Positions 24,613 through 34,900 of a DNA stretch of 64,000 bases are shown in pieces. Both the position numbers and the translations under genes were made by a program. This DNA is from Deinococcus aestuarii. GTDB lineage: Bacteria > Deinococcota > Deinococci > Deinococcales > Deinococcaceae. Under the pieces are notes generated by a model. The model did not search any database. It was given only the letters and a program-made list of their open reading frames with translations, and was not told where the DNA came from. Where the stretch lies: positions 1 through 64,000 of the forward strand of contig NZ_JAHKSN010000020.1 in NCBI RefSeq assembly GCF_018863415.1, written 5' to 3'. Numbering within the stretch: the first letter of the stretch is position 1; each line of letters begins with the position of its first letter.

Positions 24613-27600
24613 TTAACGAGCGTCAAAAACGTCTTGAAGTGTGGTGGCTTGCACGTACTGTGCGTTTCCCGACTCGGCATCTGCAACGGCCGCAAAGTGC
24701 TCCTTGGCACAAGCAATCTTGCCCTGCTCAGTGGGCCGCAACGCTTCTGCAAACAGCGTGCCCTTGGTCTCCACCACAAAGTACAGGCGTTCTACACTGT
24801 TCTCTTCCAATACGACTGCCCAGTCGGGATTGTAGTCGCCCAGCGGTGTTGGAACCCGAAACCAATCAGGTAGCTTGGCGTAGACCTTGACGGCACTGTT
24901 TCTCTCCAAATCTTCCGCGAAGCCGCGCTCGATATTGGGAGAGTCGTAGATTACGCGGTCGTACACCGACTTGGTAGCGGCCAAGGTGTTTTTCAGGTAG
25001 GCCGAGATTTCTTGGTCCAGCAGCTCCTGGGCGTACCAGTCGCCGGTCTTCTCGTACTTCACACCGCTCACCAGCAACGCCCGCTTCCGGGTGTTGATGG
25101 CCTCGGCCGCCGCCTCCAGGAACGCTTGCGGGTTGCGCTGGAAATCATTCAGGCGGCCACTTCCACGCACAATCTCAGCCAGGGTCCGGCGGGTGAGCTG
25201 GGTACGATCTTGGAGCACGCCCAGCAGGTCAGGAAGCACGATGTCGGCTTCCCGCAAGGCGGTTGGCGCGTGGGTCTGACTCAGCGTGGCCGTCACCCCG
25301 CCCTTGTCGATGCCGATGGCCGCCACCATCGTCTGCACCTGCGTGCGCGGAACAGGAGGCATCTCGGCCAGGGCTGCCGTGCAGGTGCGGATCAGCTCGG
25401 CCGTGCTGAAGTCCACGCTGTAGCTGGTCTTGGCACAGATACGCTCCCAGAGGGCCTGAAACTCAGGGCTGTCCAGCACCGCCCGGCGCGTCCGCACCGT
25501 CACGCGCTCGTCCGCGTTCTTGATCTCCAGCTTGCCCGCCAGCTTCGTGAGGGTGGCCTCTACGCCCGCGCGGACGGCCTCGAACTCGGGCGGAAGCCGC
25601 ACGGTTCCCGCCCTCAAGTCATTCCGCAAGGTGTCCTGAATCCTGCCGTCGCGGCCCACATACCCCGCCGCTCGCAGGTGGGCATGGAGTGCCTGGGAAC
25701 GCTCAAATCCCAAGGGCTCGGGCTGACCATCCGAGCCCGCGACCGACAACCCCGCGAACACATGGGCTTCCACGACACCGAAGCGGATGCCGGTGTCCTG
25801 CTCGATCTCCTTTTGCAGGCCCTCGGCGAACGCCTCGTAACTCTCGGTTGCCACCACGGTCAGCACATTCACGCCGTCGTCGCGCACCCGTTCGCCCTGC
25901 TGGTTCACCGCCAGGCGCAGGCCACGTCCGATGGTCTGTCGCCGCTGGCGCTCGGTGCTCATCTCGCGCAACACGCAGATTTGGAAGATATTCGGGTTGT
26001 CCCAGCCCTCGCGCAGGGCGCTGTGCGAGAAGATGAATTTGAGCGGCGTGTTCAGGTCGAGCAACTTTTCCTTGGCCTGCATGATGAGGTGGTAGGCGTC
26101 CTCGTCGGCGGCTGTACTGCCGGAGGTGTCCTTGTAAGTCTCGACCGTCTTGCCCCCCACGCGGCGCTTGTCCACGCTGAAGTAGCCGTCATGCACGGCA
26201 CTGGCCGCCTGGGTGAGGTCCACGCCCTCAAACAGGGCGTGGTACTTGGGGAGGCCCGCCAGGCGCTTGTACTCCTGCTCGAACATCTCCGCATATTTGC
26301 CGCGCTGTGGGGTGCCGTCCTCGGCGTACAGGCGGTAGTTGTCCACGCGGTCGATGAAAAAGAGACTCAGCACTTTCAGGCCACGTGGGCGCAGCCGCAG
26401 TTCCTTGTCGAGGTGCTCCTCGATGGTGCGGGCGATCATGGCGCGGACCAAATCGTCCTCGTTCACGCCACCGAACTCCTGCCCTTCCTCCAGCCACTTC
26501 GTGTCGCCGGGAAGCTGTAACTCCACCAGCTTCTCCTTCTTGGCGGCGCGAATCTCACCTACCCGCATTCCTCGGTAAAGTTCGCGTTCCGTTTCCTGCT
26601 CCAGATCAAAGCCGCTCAGCACCGTCACGTGCTTGCGGCGCACCCTGCCGCCCTCCTTGACATCCAGCTCCAACACGGCGCTGGGAGCTGTTCTGGCCCG
26701 GCCCGGCCGCACTTCCAGCACGCGGACATACGGCTTGTTGTGACCGCTGCTGACTTGCAAGGACGCCACCTCAATGCCTTTGACCAACCGGCGCTCGTAG
26801 GCATCCACGGCGTCCAGGCGGTAAAGCATTTGTGCCTTGTTGAGGTGGGTGGCGCTGTAGCGCAGCGTGCACAGGGGATTGAGGAGCCCCAGCGCCTGCT
26901 TGCCCTTGCCTTCCTCGCCCCCGTCCACGCTCTGAGGTTCGTCCACGATGACCACCGGGAGCGTGGCGCGCAGCAGGTCAATGGGCTTCTCGCCGCCGGT
27001 CTGCTCGTTGGGCCGGTGAATAACGCGCTCGGCCCTCTTGCGCCCGCGCCCACCCGTCGGTACGCCTTCGCCCTCCTCAGCAGCGTCCTGCACGCTGTAC
27101 AGGCTCTGAATGGTCGCCACCATAAAGCGCAAGTGGTGACTGGTCGCAAAGTCACGCACCTGCCCCAGCCTGCTGCTGTCGTAGGTGTAAAAGTCGTATC
27201 CCCGCGCTTCCGGATACAGGCTCTGAAAGTGTTCGCGGGTCATTTCCAGCGTCTTGAGCACACCTTCCTTGATGGCGAGGCTAGGCACCACGATGACGAA
27301 CTTGGTGAACCCGTAGCGCCGGTTGAGTTCAAAAGCCGTCCGCAGGTAGACGTAGGTCTTGCCGGTGCCCGTCTCCATCTCGATGGTAAAGTCGCCGCCC
27401 AACGGCGGAGCAGAGGGCGCGAGGCCGTTGCGAAGCTGTACCGCGTTTAGATTGGCCTGGAGTTCGTCGGGCAGCAGAGCCAGGCGGTTGCCCACCCCCA
27501 GGTCGGTCTCCACCAGCCCCAACGTTCCCTGATTCCCGCGCGTGCCTGCCGTCACCGTGAACTGCGTCCGGTCAATCTGCTGCCCGCTGAACAGGTCGGC

Positions 27601-27657
27601 CACGGCCTCAATGGCCTGCGCCTGAAAGTCCAGCGTGGACTCAAATTGAATCTTCAT
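24613..27657 (-). CDS. res: type III restriction enzyme Res subunit, 1014 aa
   Basis: Start at the ATG overlapping the upstream stop (ATGA, 27654-27657). SF2 motor: Walker A METGTGKT ending at 101, motif II VIVDEPQ near 240, and the QTIGRGLRLAV box in the second RecA domain. The C-terminal endonuclease core has D945 in NPDWAVV and E963/K965 in FVVETKGT. Res cleaves DNA with Mod when two unmodified sites face each other. Separated from mod by one extra gene. Confidence 0.92.
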   Translation of the reverse strand: MKIQFESTLDFQAQAIEAVADLFSGQQIDRTQFTVTAGTRGNQGTLGLVETDLGVGNRLALLPDELQANLNAVQLRNGLAPSAPPLGGDFTIEMETGTGKTYVYLRTAFELNRRYGFTKFVIVVPSLAIKEGVLKTLEMTREHFQSLYPEARGYDFYTYDSSRLGQVRDFATSHHLRFMVATIQSLYSVQDAAEEGEGVPTGGRGRKRAERVIHRPNEQTGGEKPIDLLRATLPVVIVDEPQSVDGGEEGKGKQALGLLNPLCTLRYSATHLNKAQMLYRLDAVDAYERRLVKGIEVASLQVSSGHNKPYVRVLEVRPGRARTAPSAVLELDVKEGGRVRRKHVTVLSGFDLEQETERELYRGMRVGEIRAAKKEKLVELQLPGDTKWLEEGQEFGGVNEDDLVRAMIARTIEEHLDKELRLRPRGLKVLSLFFIDRVDNYRLYAEDGTPQRGKYAEMFEQEYKRLAGLPKYHALFEGVDLTQAASAVHDGYFSVDKRRVGGKTVETYKDTSGSTAADEDAYHLIMQAKEKLLDLNTPLKFIFSHSALREGWDNPNIFQICVLREMSTERQRRQTIGRGLRLAVNQQGERVRDDGVNVLTVVATESYEAFAEGLQKEIEQDTGIRFGVVEAHVFAGLSVAGSDGQPEPLGFERSQALHAHLRAAGYVGRDGRIQDTLRNDLRAGTVRLPPEFEAVRAGVEATLTKLAGKLEIKNADERVTVRTRRAVLDSPEFQALWERICAKTSYSVDFSTAELIRTCTAALAEMPPVPRTQVQTMVAAIGIDKGGVTATLSQTHAPTALREADIVLPDLLGVLQDRTQLTRRTLAEIVRGSGRLNDFQRNPQAFLEAAAEAINTRKRALLVSGVKYEKTGDWYAQELLDQEISAYLKNTLAATKSVYDRVIYDSPNIERGFAEDLERNSAVKVYAKLPDWFRVPTPLGDYNPDWAVVLEENSVERLYFVVETKGTLFAEALRPTEQGKIACAKEHFAAVADAESGNAQYVQATTLQDVFDAR

Positions 27658-28415
27658 GTCGGTTCCACACGCTGACAAACATCCAACAATTCGCGCATCG
27701 TTCTGCCATCTTTAATTTTTAGGACGGACATTTCTCTTTCTATTCCTAGATACTCGTCGAAGCTCCGCCTAAAGCCAGCTTCGTTTAACATTCTTCTGCT
27801 CGCAATAGCCAGAAGCTTGCCGTAAGAGTAGAGTCTCTCCATATTATGCAAGGTAATAGCCTCTACTACAGCAAACTCCGCCGTGTCTCCACGCCGTGTG
27901 TTTTTGATTTCAACAAAGATACTGCCATTCTCAGCGGCATCCTCTCTCGAAGCCTTTTCACTGTCAGATAAAGTTTCCCTTGTACTCGGAAGTCTGTAGT
28001 AAGCACGCACGTTAATGTCTTTTACCTCATCTTTGGTAAAAGGAAAGTGCATTCTATCGATTATATTGGGCCAACCGTATGAATGAGAATTAGAAGACTT
28101 CACCGAACATAATAGGTCTTTACCGGACTCGTTTTTGAACCGTACGTCGTGACCCAAATCAGGCCGACCAGACATCTTGTCAACCGCCGACTCGGCAAAC
28201 CTCCCATTTGATCTTAGGTACTTAATGGTTGCCAACTCAGACAGCTCACCCATGATGAGATGGTGCATTTTTTCAAGCTGTGTGCGACCAGGTAGATTTG
28301 ACCGGTTGACTACGCTACCCATGAGGTTTGGGCAGACCTTCTTAATCTGATCGAAATCATCTTTGACGAAACTTAAATCGCCAAAAGAGATAGCGTCTTG
28401 AAGAGTAACAGTCAT
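27654..28415 (-). CDS. probable nuclease-fold protein between mod and res, 253 aa
   Basis: Overlaps res by four bases and begins just after mod, so it belongs to the operon. Not a standard type III component. Residues about 55-115 have a helix rich in Glu (MGELSELATIKYLRS), then RPDLGHDVRF and LLCSVKSSNSH, a possible PD-(D/E)xK core (Asp, then SxK). A/T content is higher than that of the neighbours. Could be an accessory nuclease or specificity factor. Confidence 0.5.
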   Translation of the reverse strand: MTVTLQDAISFGDLSFVKDDFDQIKKVCPNLMGSVVNRSNLPGRTQLEKMHHLIMGELSELATIKYLRSNGRFAESAVDKMSGRPDLGHDVRFKNESGKDLLCSVKSSNSHSYGWPNIIDRMHFPFTKDEVKDINVRAYYRLPSTRETLSDSEKASREDAAENGSIFVEIKNTRRGDTAEFAVVEAITLHNMERLYSYGKLLAIASRRMLNEAGFRRSFDEYLGIEREMSVLKIKDGRTMRELLDVCQRVEPT

Positions 28416-28416
28416 A

Positions 28417-30330
28417 TCAAATGCTCCTCACAATCCAATTTTTCTTCAAACCTTTTGCCCGCTGCTCCAACAGCGCACTCAGGTTGGTCTTCGCCATGTC
28501 GTCTGCAAATCCGCTGTCCAAAAAGACTAGTTGGGTGCCGCCAACCGCGTCCTGTTGCTCAGCCCAGTCAGCAATCTCCTGGCCCAATTCACGGTAGTTA
28601 CTCCCGTCGATACCGTACTCTAGACAGACCATCAGTGCCCCAGCGCCCACACTATGTACCTGTTTGCCCGCGATGACACGCGTCTCAAGAGGTGTCGTCA
28701 GTTCCAGGCCCAGCTTGAGCAGCAGCTCAAACAGCACGTCCTGCTGGGTACGCCCCGGCTTGACGTTCTCCACGGCCTTCAGGAGAGTGCCTTCCAAATC
28801 GACCTGTGCCGCCGCCGGGTCCCACTCATTCAGGTTGCTGCTGTCGAGTTTGAACACCCGGAAGCCGGTGTCACCCGCAAACATAGGATTCTCTGCCTTT
28901 ATTTTGGCTCCGGCTCGGCGCAGGCGCTCCTTGGTCAGCTCGGCAAGAGTACGTGGCACGCCCAGGGAGTCACAGAAATCGGCAGCCGTCTTCTGGCCTG
29001 GTTTACCTGCATCGAGTAGTTCAGGAAATTGAACGAGGATGTACCGACGTTTGGCACCATCAATGGCATTCTGCTTGAGAACTGCGTGCCCCGTGGTCCC
29101 TGATCCAGCAAAAAAGTCGAGGATAAGATCCTGGTCCGCGCTGGATGTCTTTATCAGATGCGTCAGCAGGGACGTGGATTTGGGATAGTCGAACCCACCT
29201 TCTGGCATAAGCAATTGCATTTCCCTGGTCGCGTCCGTATTCATTCCAACGTCCGTCATCCAAGTTGACAAGGGATTTCTATCCGATTTCAACTCCGATG
29301 CAAACCGCTTGAGCATCGGACGTTTGGTTGTGTCCGCAGGAAAGAGAATTCTTTTCTCTTGTATTAGTCTATCCATGCTCTCTGGGATGTATGCCCATAC
29401 CCTATTTGGGTTCGGCTGATAGCTTTTTCCGGTCTCCGGATCAGTAAGAATGTAAAACTGGTTGGGACGCAGGTCTTTGCCCATCCCCACAGTCAAATCC
29501 CCGGCCACCCAAGGACCTCTAGGGTCGTTATCTGGATTCGAGTAGCTGGCAAAATCCTTCTCTATACCGATAGAGAAGAAGTCTCCCCTCTGAAAAGCAA
29601 CGATGTATTCATGGTCGGTTGAGATGTTCCTATCCGCCATAGCAGAGGAGGCACGCCGCCGCCACACGAACGAGCCCAAGAAATTCTCCTCGCCGAAAAT
29701 CTCGTCACAGACTCGTCTCAAATTAGCAAACTCGGCATCATCGATTGAAATAAAGATGGCACCATCATCCCTAAGCAATTCTCTCGCCAACTTCAACCTT
29801 GGATACATCATGTTCAGCCAGTCGGTATGGAATCGTCCGCTGCTTTCCACGTTACTGCTGACGCGCCGACCTTCCTCAACTTGTCCGGTCAATGCCTGAT
29901 AATTGGCAATGCTATCCGTGTAATCATCGGGATATACAAAATCTTTACCGGTGTTGTACGGTGGGTCGATATAGATCAACTTGACCTTACCCGCGTAGCC
30001 GCGCTGCAATAGCTTCAGTACCTCCAAGTTGTCGCCCTCAATCATTAGATTCTGCGTATTGTCCCAGTCCACACTGCCGGTTGAATCAGGACGCAAGGTG
30101 GCGCGGGTGGGTGTCAGAGCATGGCGACGGGCAGCGGACTTGCCGTGCCAGTTCAGGCCGTACTTCTCGGGTCGCTGGTCTAATTGCGCGCCGAGCAATT
30201 CCCTCAGGACTTCAAAGTTCAGATTGCCCTCGTTGAAGGCTTCGGGGAACAGTTCTCGCAGGCGCTCGACATTCAAGCTCAGTCCGTCGAGGCTGGCAGT
30301 TTCAGGGTCACGGGGAAGGATTTTTTGCAT
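28417..30330 (-). CDS. mod: type III modification subunit Mod (adenine-N6 methyltransferase), 637 aa
   Basis: Beta-class order: catalytic DPPYNTGKDF at 122-131 comes before the AdoMet motif DFFAGSGTTGHAV near 400, as in type III Mod proteins. The variable target-recognition region lies between (about 180-370) and is A/T-richer than the rest. C-terminal region carries the Mod/Res contact domain. It sets the recognition site and protects host DNA. Confidence 0.93.
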   Translation of the reverse strand: MQKILPRDPETASLDGLSLNVERLRELFPEAFNEGNLNFEVLRELLGAQLDQRPEKYGLNWHGKSAARRHALTPTRATLRPDSTGSVDWDNTQNLMIEGDNLEVLKLLQRGYAGKVKLIYIDPPYNTGKDFVYPDDYTDSIANYQALTGQVEEGRRVSSNVESSGRFHTDWLNMMYPRLKLARELLRDDGAIFISIDDAEFANLRRVCDEIFGEENFLGSFVWRRRASSAMADRNISTDHEYIVAFQRGDFFSIGIEKDFASYSNPDNDPRGPWVAGDLTVGMGKDLRPNQFYILTDPETGKSYQPNPNRVWAYIPESMDRLIQEKRILFPADTTKRPMLKRFASELKSDRNPLSTWMTDVGMNTDATREMQLLMPEGGFDYPKSTSLLTHLIKTSSADQDLILDFFAGSGTTGHAVLKQNAIDGAKRRYILVQFPELLDAGKPGQKTAADFCDSLGVPRTLAELTKERLRRAGAKIKAENPMFAGDTGFRVFKLDSSNLNEWDPAAAQVDLEGTLLKAVENVKPGRTQQDVLFELLLKLGLELTTPLETRVIAGKQVHSVGAGALMVCLEYGIDGSNYRELGQEIADWAEQQDAVGGTQLVFLDSGFADDMAKTNLSALLEQRAKGLKKNWIVRSI

Positions 30331-30363
30331 GGAGTCTCCGGTGAACAGGGTGAGCCAACAGCA

Positions 30364-30834
30364 TCAAGCCTGAATGACCGTCAGGGCGGCGAAGTCCCTG
30401 AAGTCGTTGGTGTTTAGGGTGAGCAAGGCGCCTGTCCTGTGCAGGGCGTGGGCGCCGACAAGATGGTCGATCAGGGGCCGCTGGCTGACCGACACTTTGG
30501 CCAGTCGGCGGCGTTCGCAGAGGGCGGCGTGAACACGGCCTGCCTCGTCCCAGATGGGCAAGGACATGACCGGGTCCACCGCAATCCTCATAGCGGTCAA
30601 GGTGGCGTCCAGGTCCGCCTTGCTGATACCTGGAATGGCATGCAACTCGGCGTACACCGCGCCACAGATGCATAGCGGGTGACCGACGGTCTGAAGACGG
30701 TGCAGGGTCTGGGCGTTAAGCTGACCCTGCACGGTATTCGCCCACAGGTCCACCAGGATGTTGGTGTCCAGGGCAACGGTCACTGGCGCGTCGGTCCCCG
30801 GAGGAGCTGTACCACGCCGCCTTGCCGCCTTCAC
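30364..30834 (-). CDS. vapC: PIN-domain toxin (VapC type), 156 aa
   Basis: PIN residues: VALDTNILVDLW near 20-31, E63 in YAELHAI, D123 in PLIDHLVGAHAL and D146 near TNDFRDF. GTG start overlaps the antitoxin stop by four bases. An in-frame GTG 16 codons later (VTVALDTN) is an alternative start that would remove a basic leader. It sits between mod and the DUF4391 gene, so it interrupts the type III cluster. Confidence 0.85.
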   Translation of the reverse strand: MKAARRRGTAPPGTDAPVTVALDTNILVDLWANTVQGQLNAQTLHRLQTVGHPLCICGAVYAELHAIPGISKADLDATLTAMRIAVDPVMSLPIWDEAGRVHAALCERRRLAKVSVSQRPLIDHLVGAHALHRTGALLTLNTNDFRDFAALTVIQA

Positions 30835-31130
30835 TCGGGCACCGTCAGGAAGTCTTGCAAGCTCACCACACGCGCGCCAGGGCCTCCCTGCAAGAAGACG
30901 TCCCGCTCGCCCCGAACCTGCTTCACAATCTCGGCAGTCGTCTGGCCGTCCGGCAGCGGAAAAACCCCCAGAAAGGCTGCAAAAGGGTTGTCGGCGGGAC
31001 GGGCCAGGCGTACCACGATGGTCTCCCCCTCAACATGCCAGTCGATCTCGGCACCCGCATCCAGGTGCAGTCTCTCTCGAATGGCCTTGGGGATGGTGGT
31101 CTGACCTTTGCTCGTCACGGTGCTTCTCAT
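30831..31130 (-). CDS. vapB: AbrB-type antitoxin (VapB), 99 aa
   Basis: Residues 3-45 are a clear AbrB/MazE domain (VTSKGQTTIPKAIRERL, then GAEIDWHVEGETIVV). Strong ribosome site GGAGGAGG. A 9-bp inverted repeat lies upstream (31158-31191). Unlike the antitoxin at 21471, it has the canonical SKGQxTIP opening. Confidence 0.9.
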   Translation of the reverse strand: MRSTVTSKGQTTIPKAIRERLHLDAGAEIDWHVEGETIVVRLARPADNPFAAFLGVFPLPDGQTTAEIVKQVRGERDVFLQGGPGARVVSLQDFLTVPE

Positions 31131-31157
31131 GCCTGGTCCTCCTCCAATCCGACAGCA

Positions 31158-31191
31158 ATTCCTTACATGTCAATTTAACACAGTAAGGAAT
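31158..31191. promoter_or_regulatory. inverted repeat in the vapBC promoter
   Basis: ATTCCTTAC (31158-31166) and GTAAGGAAT (31183-31191) are perfect inverted copies with a 16-base spacer, in an A/T-rich stretch 28 bases before the antitoxin start. On the minus strand TTGACA lies inside the spacer. A candidate operator for autoregulation. Confidence 0.6.
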
Positions 31192-31201
31192 CTGCGGGTC
31201 C

Positions 31202-31972
31202 TCAGAAGGTCAGCCGCGCTTTTTCGATCTCCAATGTTCGAAGCCTCAGGTTCAATTCGACCCGGCGGCCGAGTTGCTTTTCGCGCCTTGCCTCAGCACG
31301 CAGTCCAGCTATTTCTCGCTCCAGCCGGGCATGCTCTGCCAGCCTGGAGCGCAGGGCAACGCTGTCCTCGGACAGTTGGTAGCGGCCAGAAATCCGCGCG
31401 CCTGCGTGGGCCAGGCCCGCCCTGACCCACAAGTCGTACAGGGCATAGAGATGCGGTGTCGGGTGCCCACCGAGGCCCAGGTGAGTCAGGTAGACCGGAT
31501 CATGTGGTGAGGGAACGGACCCCAGCAGCACGCTGACAGGAGCGTGTTCCAGTACGACTTGTCCTTCGGCAGCCTGCGAATGTCGCTTGTGGCTCACGCT
31601 GACTGCGACGCTGCGGGCCTCCGGCGCGACGCTGAGCAGCAGTAGTGGGTAGGGAATGGCCCGGTGAACCAACTCGGCGAGGCGGCCGGATTTGCCAGTG
31701 CCGAGCCCTGTCTCCCGCAGCGTGAGTGTCAGGACCGCCAGCTCGGTGTAGGTCTGGGTTTCACTGCTGTATCCGGGAATGGCGACGGTCTGCGGTTTGA
31801 GGCTGGCCTCCCACCGCAATTCGGCTACGTGAGCCTCTATCAAACGCCTGTCGGCAGCAGTCGGCGTGCCGTGTTCGAGCAGCAACTTTTTGGGAATGCG
31901 CTGGCCCACCTCGGCCGTAGGCGGCAGGTTCAGGGCAGCCAGAACGCGCTGAGAGGGGGAATCCGCGCTCAA
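31202..31972 (-). CDS. DUF4391-family protein, 256 aa
   Basis: Recognised by overall features of DUF4391: N-terminal VLAALNLPPTAEVGQRIPKKLLLEHG, a middle PYPLLLLSV strand and a C-terminal coiled coil (about 205-255, RLAEHARLEREIAGLRAEAR). The family is typically next to SNF2-type helicases of restriction clusters, as here, overlapping the helicase stop by four bases. Role not established. Confidence 0.65.
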   Translation of the reverse strand: MSADSPSQRVLAALNLPPTAEVGQRIPKKLLLEHGTPTAADRRLIEAHVAELRWEASLKPQTVAIPGYSSETQTYTELAVLTLTLRETGLGTGKSGRLAELVHRAIPYPLLLLSVAPEARSVAVSVSHKRHSQAAEGQVVLEHAPVSVLLGSVPSPHDPVYLTHLGLGGHPTPHLYALYDLWVRAGLAHAGARISGRYQLSEDSVALRSRLAEHARLEREIAGLRAEARREKQLGRRVELNLRLRTLEIEKARLTF

Positions 31973-34900
31973 CGGCCGGACCTGCCAGCAGCTTCAGCCG
32001 CGAGCGTGGCGGAGGTGGCAACACCCGTCACAGCGGGTGCCACTGGAAGAATCGCCAGATAGGCCACCACCTCGAAGTCGTTCACGCCCGCAGAGCCCCC
32101 CTTGCCGGTGTGCGTGCCGCCCAAGTTGAAGAGGCTGGCGGCGGCACGTTCCTCAGCCTTACCCGTGATGGCTTGAACTGCGGCGGTCAGGTGCGTTTGC
32201 ACGTCTTCCATGCGCTCGCCCCGGCGGGTCAGACGCTCAAAGCGCTCCACGGCACCTTCTTCGGGCTGGTCGCGGCCCGCACTCAGCTTCCGCAGGCGGT
32301 CGAGCGCCTGCTTGGCCTGGGTGTAGGGGAGCAGGGCGGCGCCGTCCTCACCCACGTGCACCAGAAAATGAGGGCTCAGGGGATAGTCCTTCTCCACCGC
32401 GCTCAGCGCCCCCGGCGTGGCAGCTCTCAGGCAGAACAGCGTGCCAGGGGGGATGGTGCCGTCCGAGACCACCGCGGCAAAAATGCCGGGGGGGAGCCTC
32501 TCAAACTCCTGGGCGGCGTCCGGGTGGGCGCCCAGATAGGTGGTCAGGTCCACCCGGAAGTCGTTGAGGGTGAGGTCTGTCAGGCTCAGGCCGCTGCCCA
32601 GGTCTTCAAGGTCCATCACCGTGTTCTGAAGCTGTTGAAGCTGCTTGCGGCGGTACTCCAGGTCGTTCATCACGTTCCCGGCCTGCGCCTCGATCAGGTT
32701 CTCCTCGCCGGTCGCGGAGATGTCGAGCAGCATCATGCGCCCCGATACCCGGCTTTCCAGGTTAATGTACTCGTCCAGTTCCATGTTCGGCCAGAAGTTC
32801 ACCAATTGAATGCGGTCGTTCGGACTGCCGATCCGGTCAATCCGCCCGAAGCGCTGGATGATCCGCACCGGGTTCCAGTGGATGTCGTAGTTCACCAGCA
32901 GGTCGCAGTCTTGGAGGTTCTGGCCCTCGCTGATGCAGTCGGTGGCAATCAGCAGGTCGAGTTCGCCCTCGCCTGAGAGGTCGGCCGGACGACCCTTGCT
33001 GCGCGGGCTGAAGGCGGTCAGGATGCTGGCGAGGTCGGTCCGCAGGCCCGGCAGGGTGGTCTTGTTGCTGCCGGAGCCAGTGACCAGCGCGGTCTGCATC
33101 CCATGCACCTGGCTCGCCCATCCCGAGAGCTGGGCATACAGGTACTTGGCGGTGTCAGCGAAGGCGGTGAACACGATGACCTTGCGGTTGCCGGGGTTGA
33201 GGGGGTGGGCCAGCTTGCTCCCGATCACACGCCGCAGTTGGCTGAGCTTGTCATCCTGCGCGGGCAGCACCTCGCGGGCGCTGTGGAGCAGGGCCGCCAG
33301 CCTGTCCCGATCCTCTTCCAGGTCCTGCCGCCAGCGCACCCGGTCCACATCCGCGAGCAGCACCTTGACCTCGCGGCCGACCGCCTGCGTCTCCAGCATT
33401 GGGTCGTCCTCGGCCAGGTCCTCAATGCCCGGTTCGCTGATGTCCCCGCCCCCGTGCCCGTCATAGGCATCCAGCCGGGCCAGGGTGTGCTCGACGTCAG
33501 CGAGTTGCCGCTCCAGCGTGAGCATGAACGCGTGGACGGCACTTTCCATGCGCTTGAGCAGGTTGACCCGCAGCAGGTGGATCATGTTCTGCTCACGGTC
33601 GGACTGTCGGAAAACTTGCCCGGCCTTGGTGGACCCCAGCCGGGTGAGATAGCGGCGCTCGTACTCCTCGCGCTTGTGTGGCAGCAGGTACTTCATGGGC
33701 GCGTAGGCCGCCAGGCTCAGCCGCCGGATCTCCGTGTTGATCTCCTGAATGGCGGGGAACAGGCCGCGGCTGTCCACCTCCGCCTTCACGTTCAGGGGCG
33801 GCAGCCGTTCCGGGAATTTGCCGGTTTCGGCGGTGCCGTAGTAGCGCTGGATGTGCTTGCGCGAGCGGGCAATCGTCAGCAGGTCGAGCAGCCGGAAGTA
33901 GTCGAAGCCCAGCATGTCCGTCAGGTGGGCCGGGGTGCGTTCTTCCTCCGGGAGTCTGAGCCAGGCGTTGAACTGAAGTTGGGCCCGTCGGGTGGTGCCT
34001 TCCACACTCGGGATGCCCTGCCCGGACAGGGCGGTGTCATCCCCCTCGGTGACGAAGGCAATCTGATTTTTGAGGTCGGCCAGGCGGTTGTTCACCGGCG
34101 TGGCGCTGAGCATCAGCACGCGGGTTTTGACGCCCGATTGGATAATCTGCTCCATCAGGCGCGAGTAGCGGGTCACGCGGGTGTTGACCGCAGCCTTGTT
34201 TCTAAAGTTGTGCGACTCGTCGATGACCACCAGGTCGTAGTTGCCCCAGTTAACGTGGGCCAGGTCAAGCTCGCCGCTCAGCCCGTGGTCGCGCGAGAGG
34301 TCAGTATGGTTCAGGACGTCGTAGTGGAAGCGGTCGGCGGCCAGGGGGTTGCGGCGGTCGTTGGCCCGGTACAGCGTCCAGTTGTCGCGCAGCCGCTTGG
34401 GTGCCAGCACCAGCACTCGGTCGTTGCGGAGTTCGTAATACTTGATGACCGCCAGCGCCGTGAAGGTCTTGCCCAGACCCACGCTGTCGGCCACGATGCA
34501 GCCGCCCAGACGTTCCAGCTTGTCGATCACGCCGACCACACCGTCGCGTTGGAAGCGGAACAGCATCCTCCAAATCTCGGTGTCCTTGATGCCCGTGCCG
34601 CTACGGACGATGCGCTCCTCGTCCAGCTCGCCGCCCAGCTCCTTGAAGACGTGGTAGAGCACCGCGTGGTAGATGCGGCTTGGCGGGTTGGGGACGCTCA
34701 GGGCGCGCAGGTGTGTTAGAAGGGCGTCTTTGTCGGCCTGCCCGGCAACCTGACTGGCCCACATCTGGTCGAACCACGCGCCCAGCAGGCCCGCCTCGTC
34801 CGCCGTCTCCGTGCATTGGATCAGGCTCAGTGGGTGCCCGGGCGTGAGGCCCAGGCCCGGTGTGGTGAGCGCACACTGTCCGGCGATGACCCGCAGGGAC

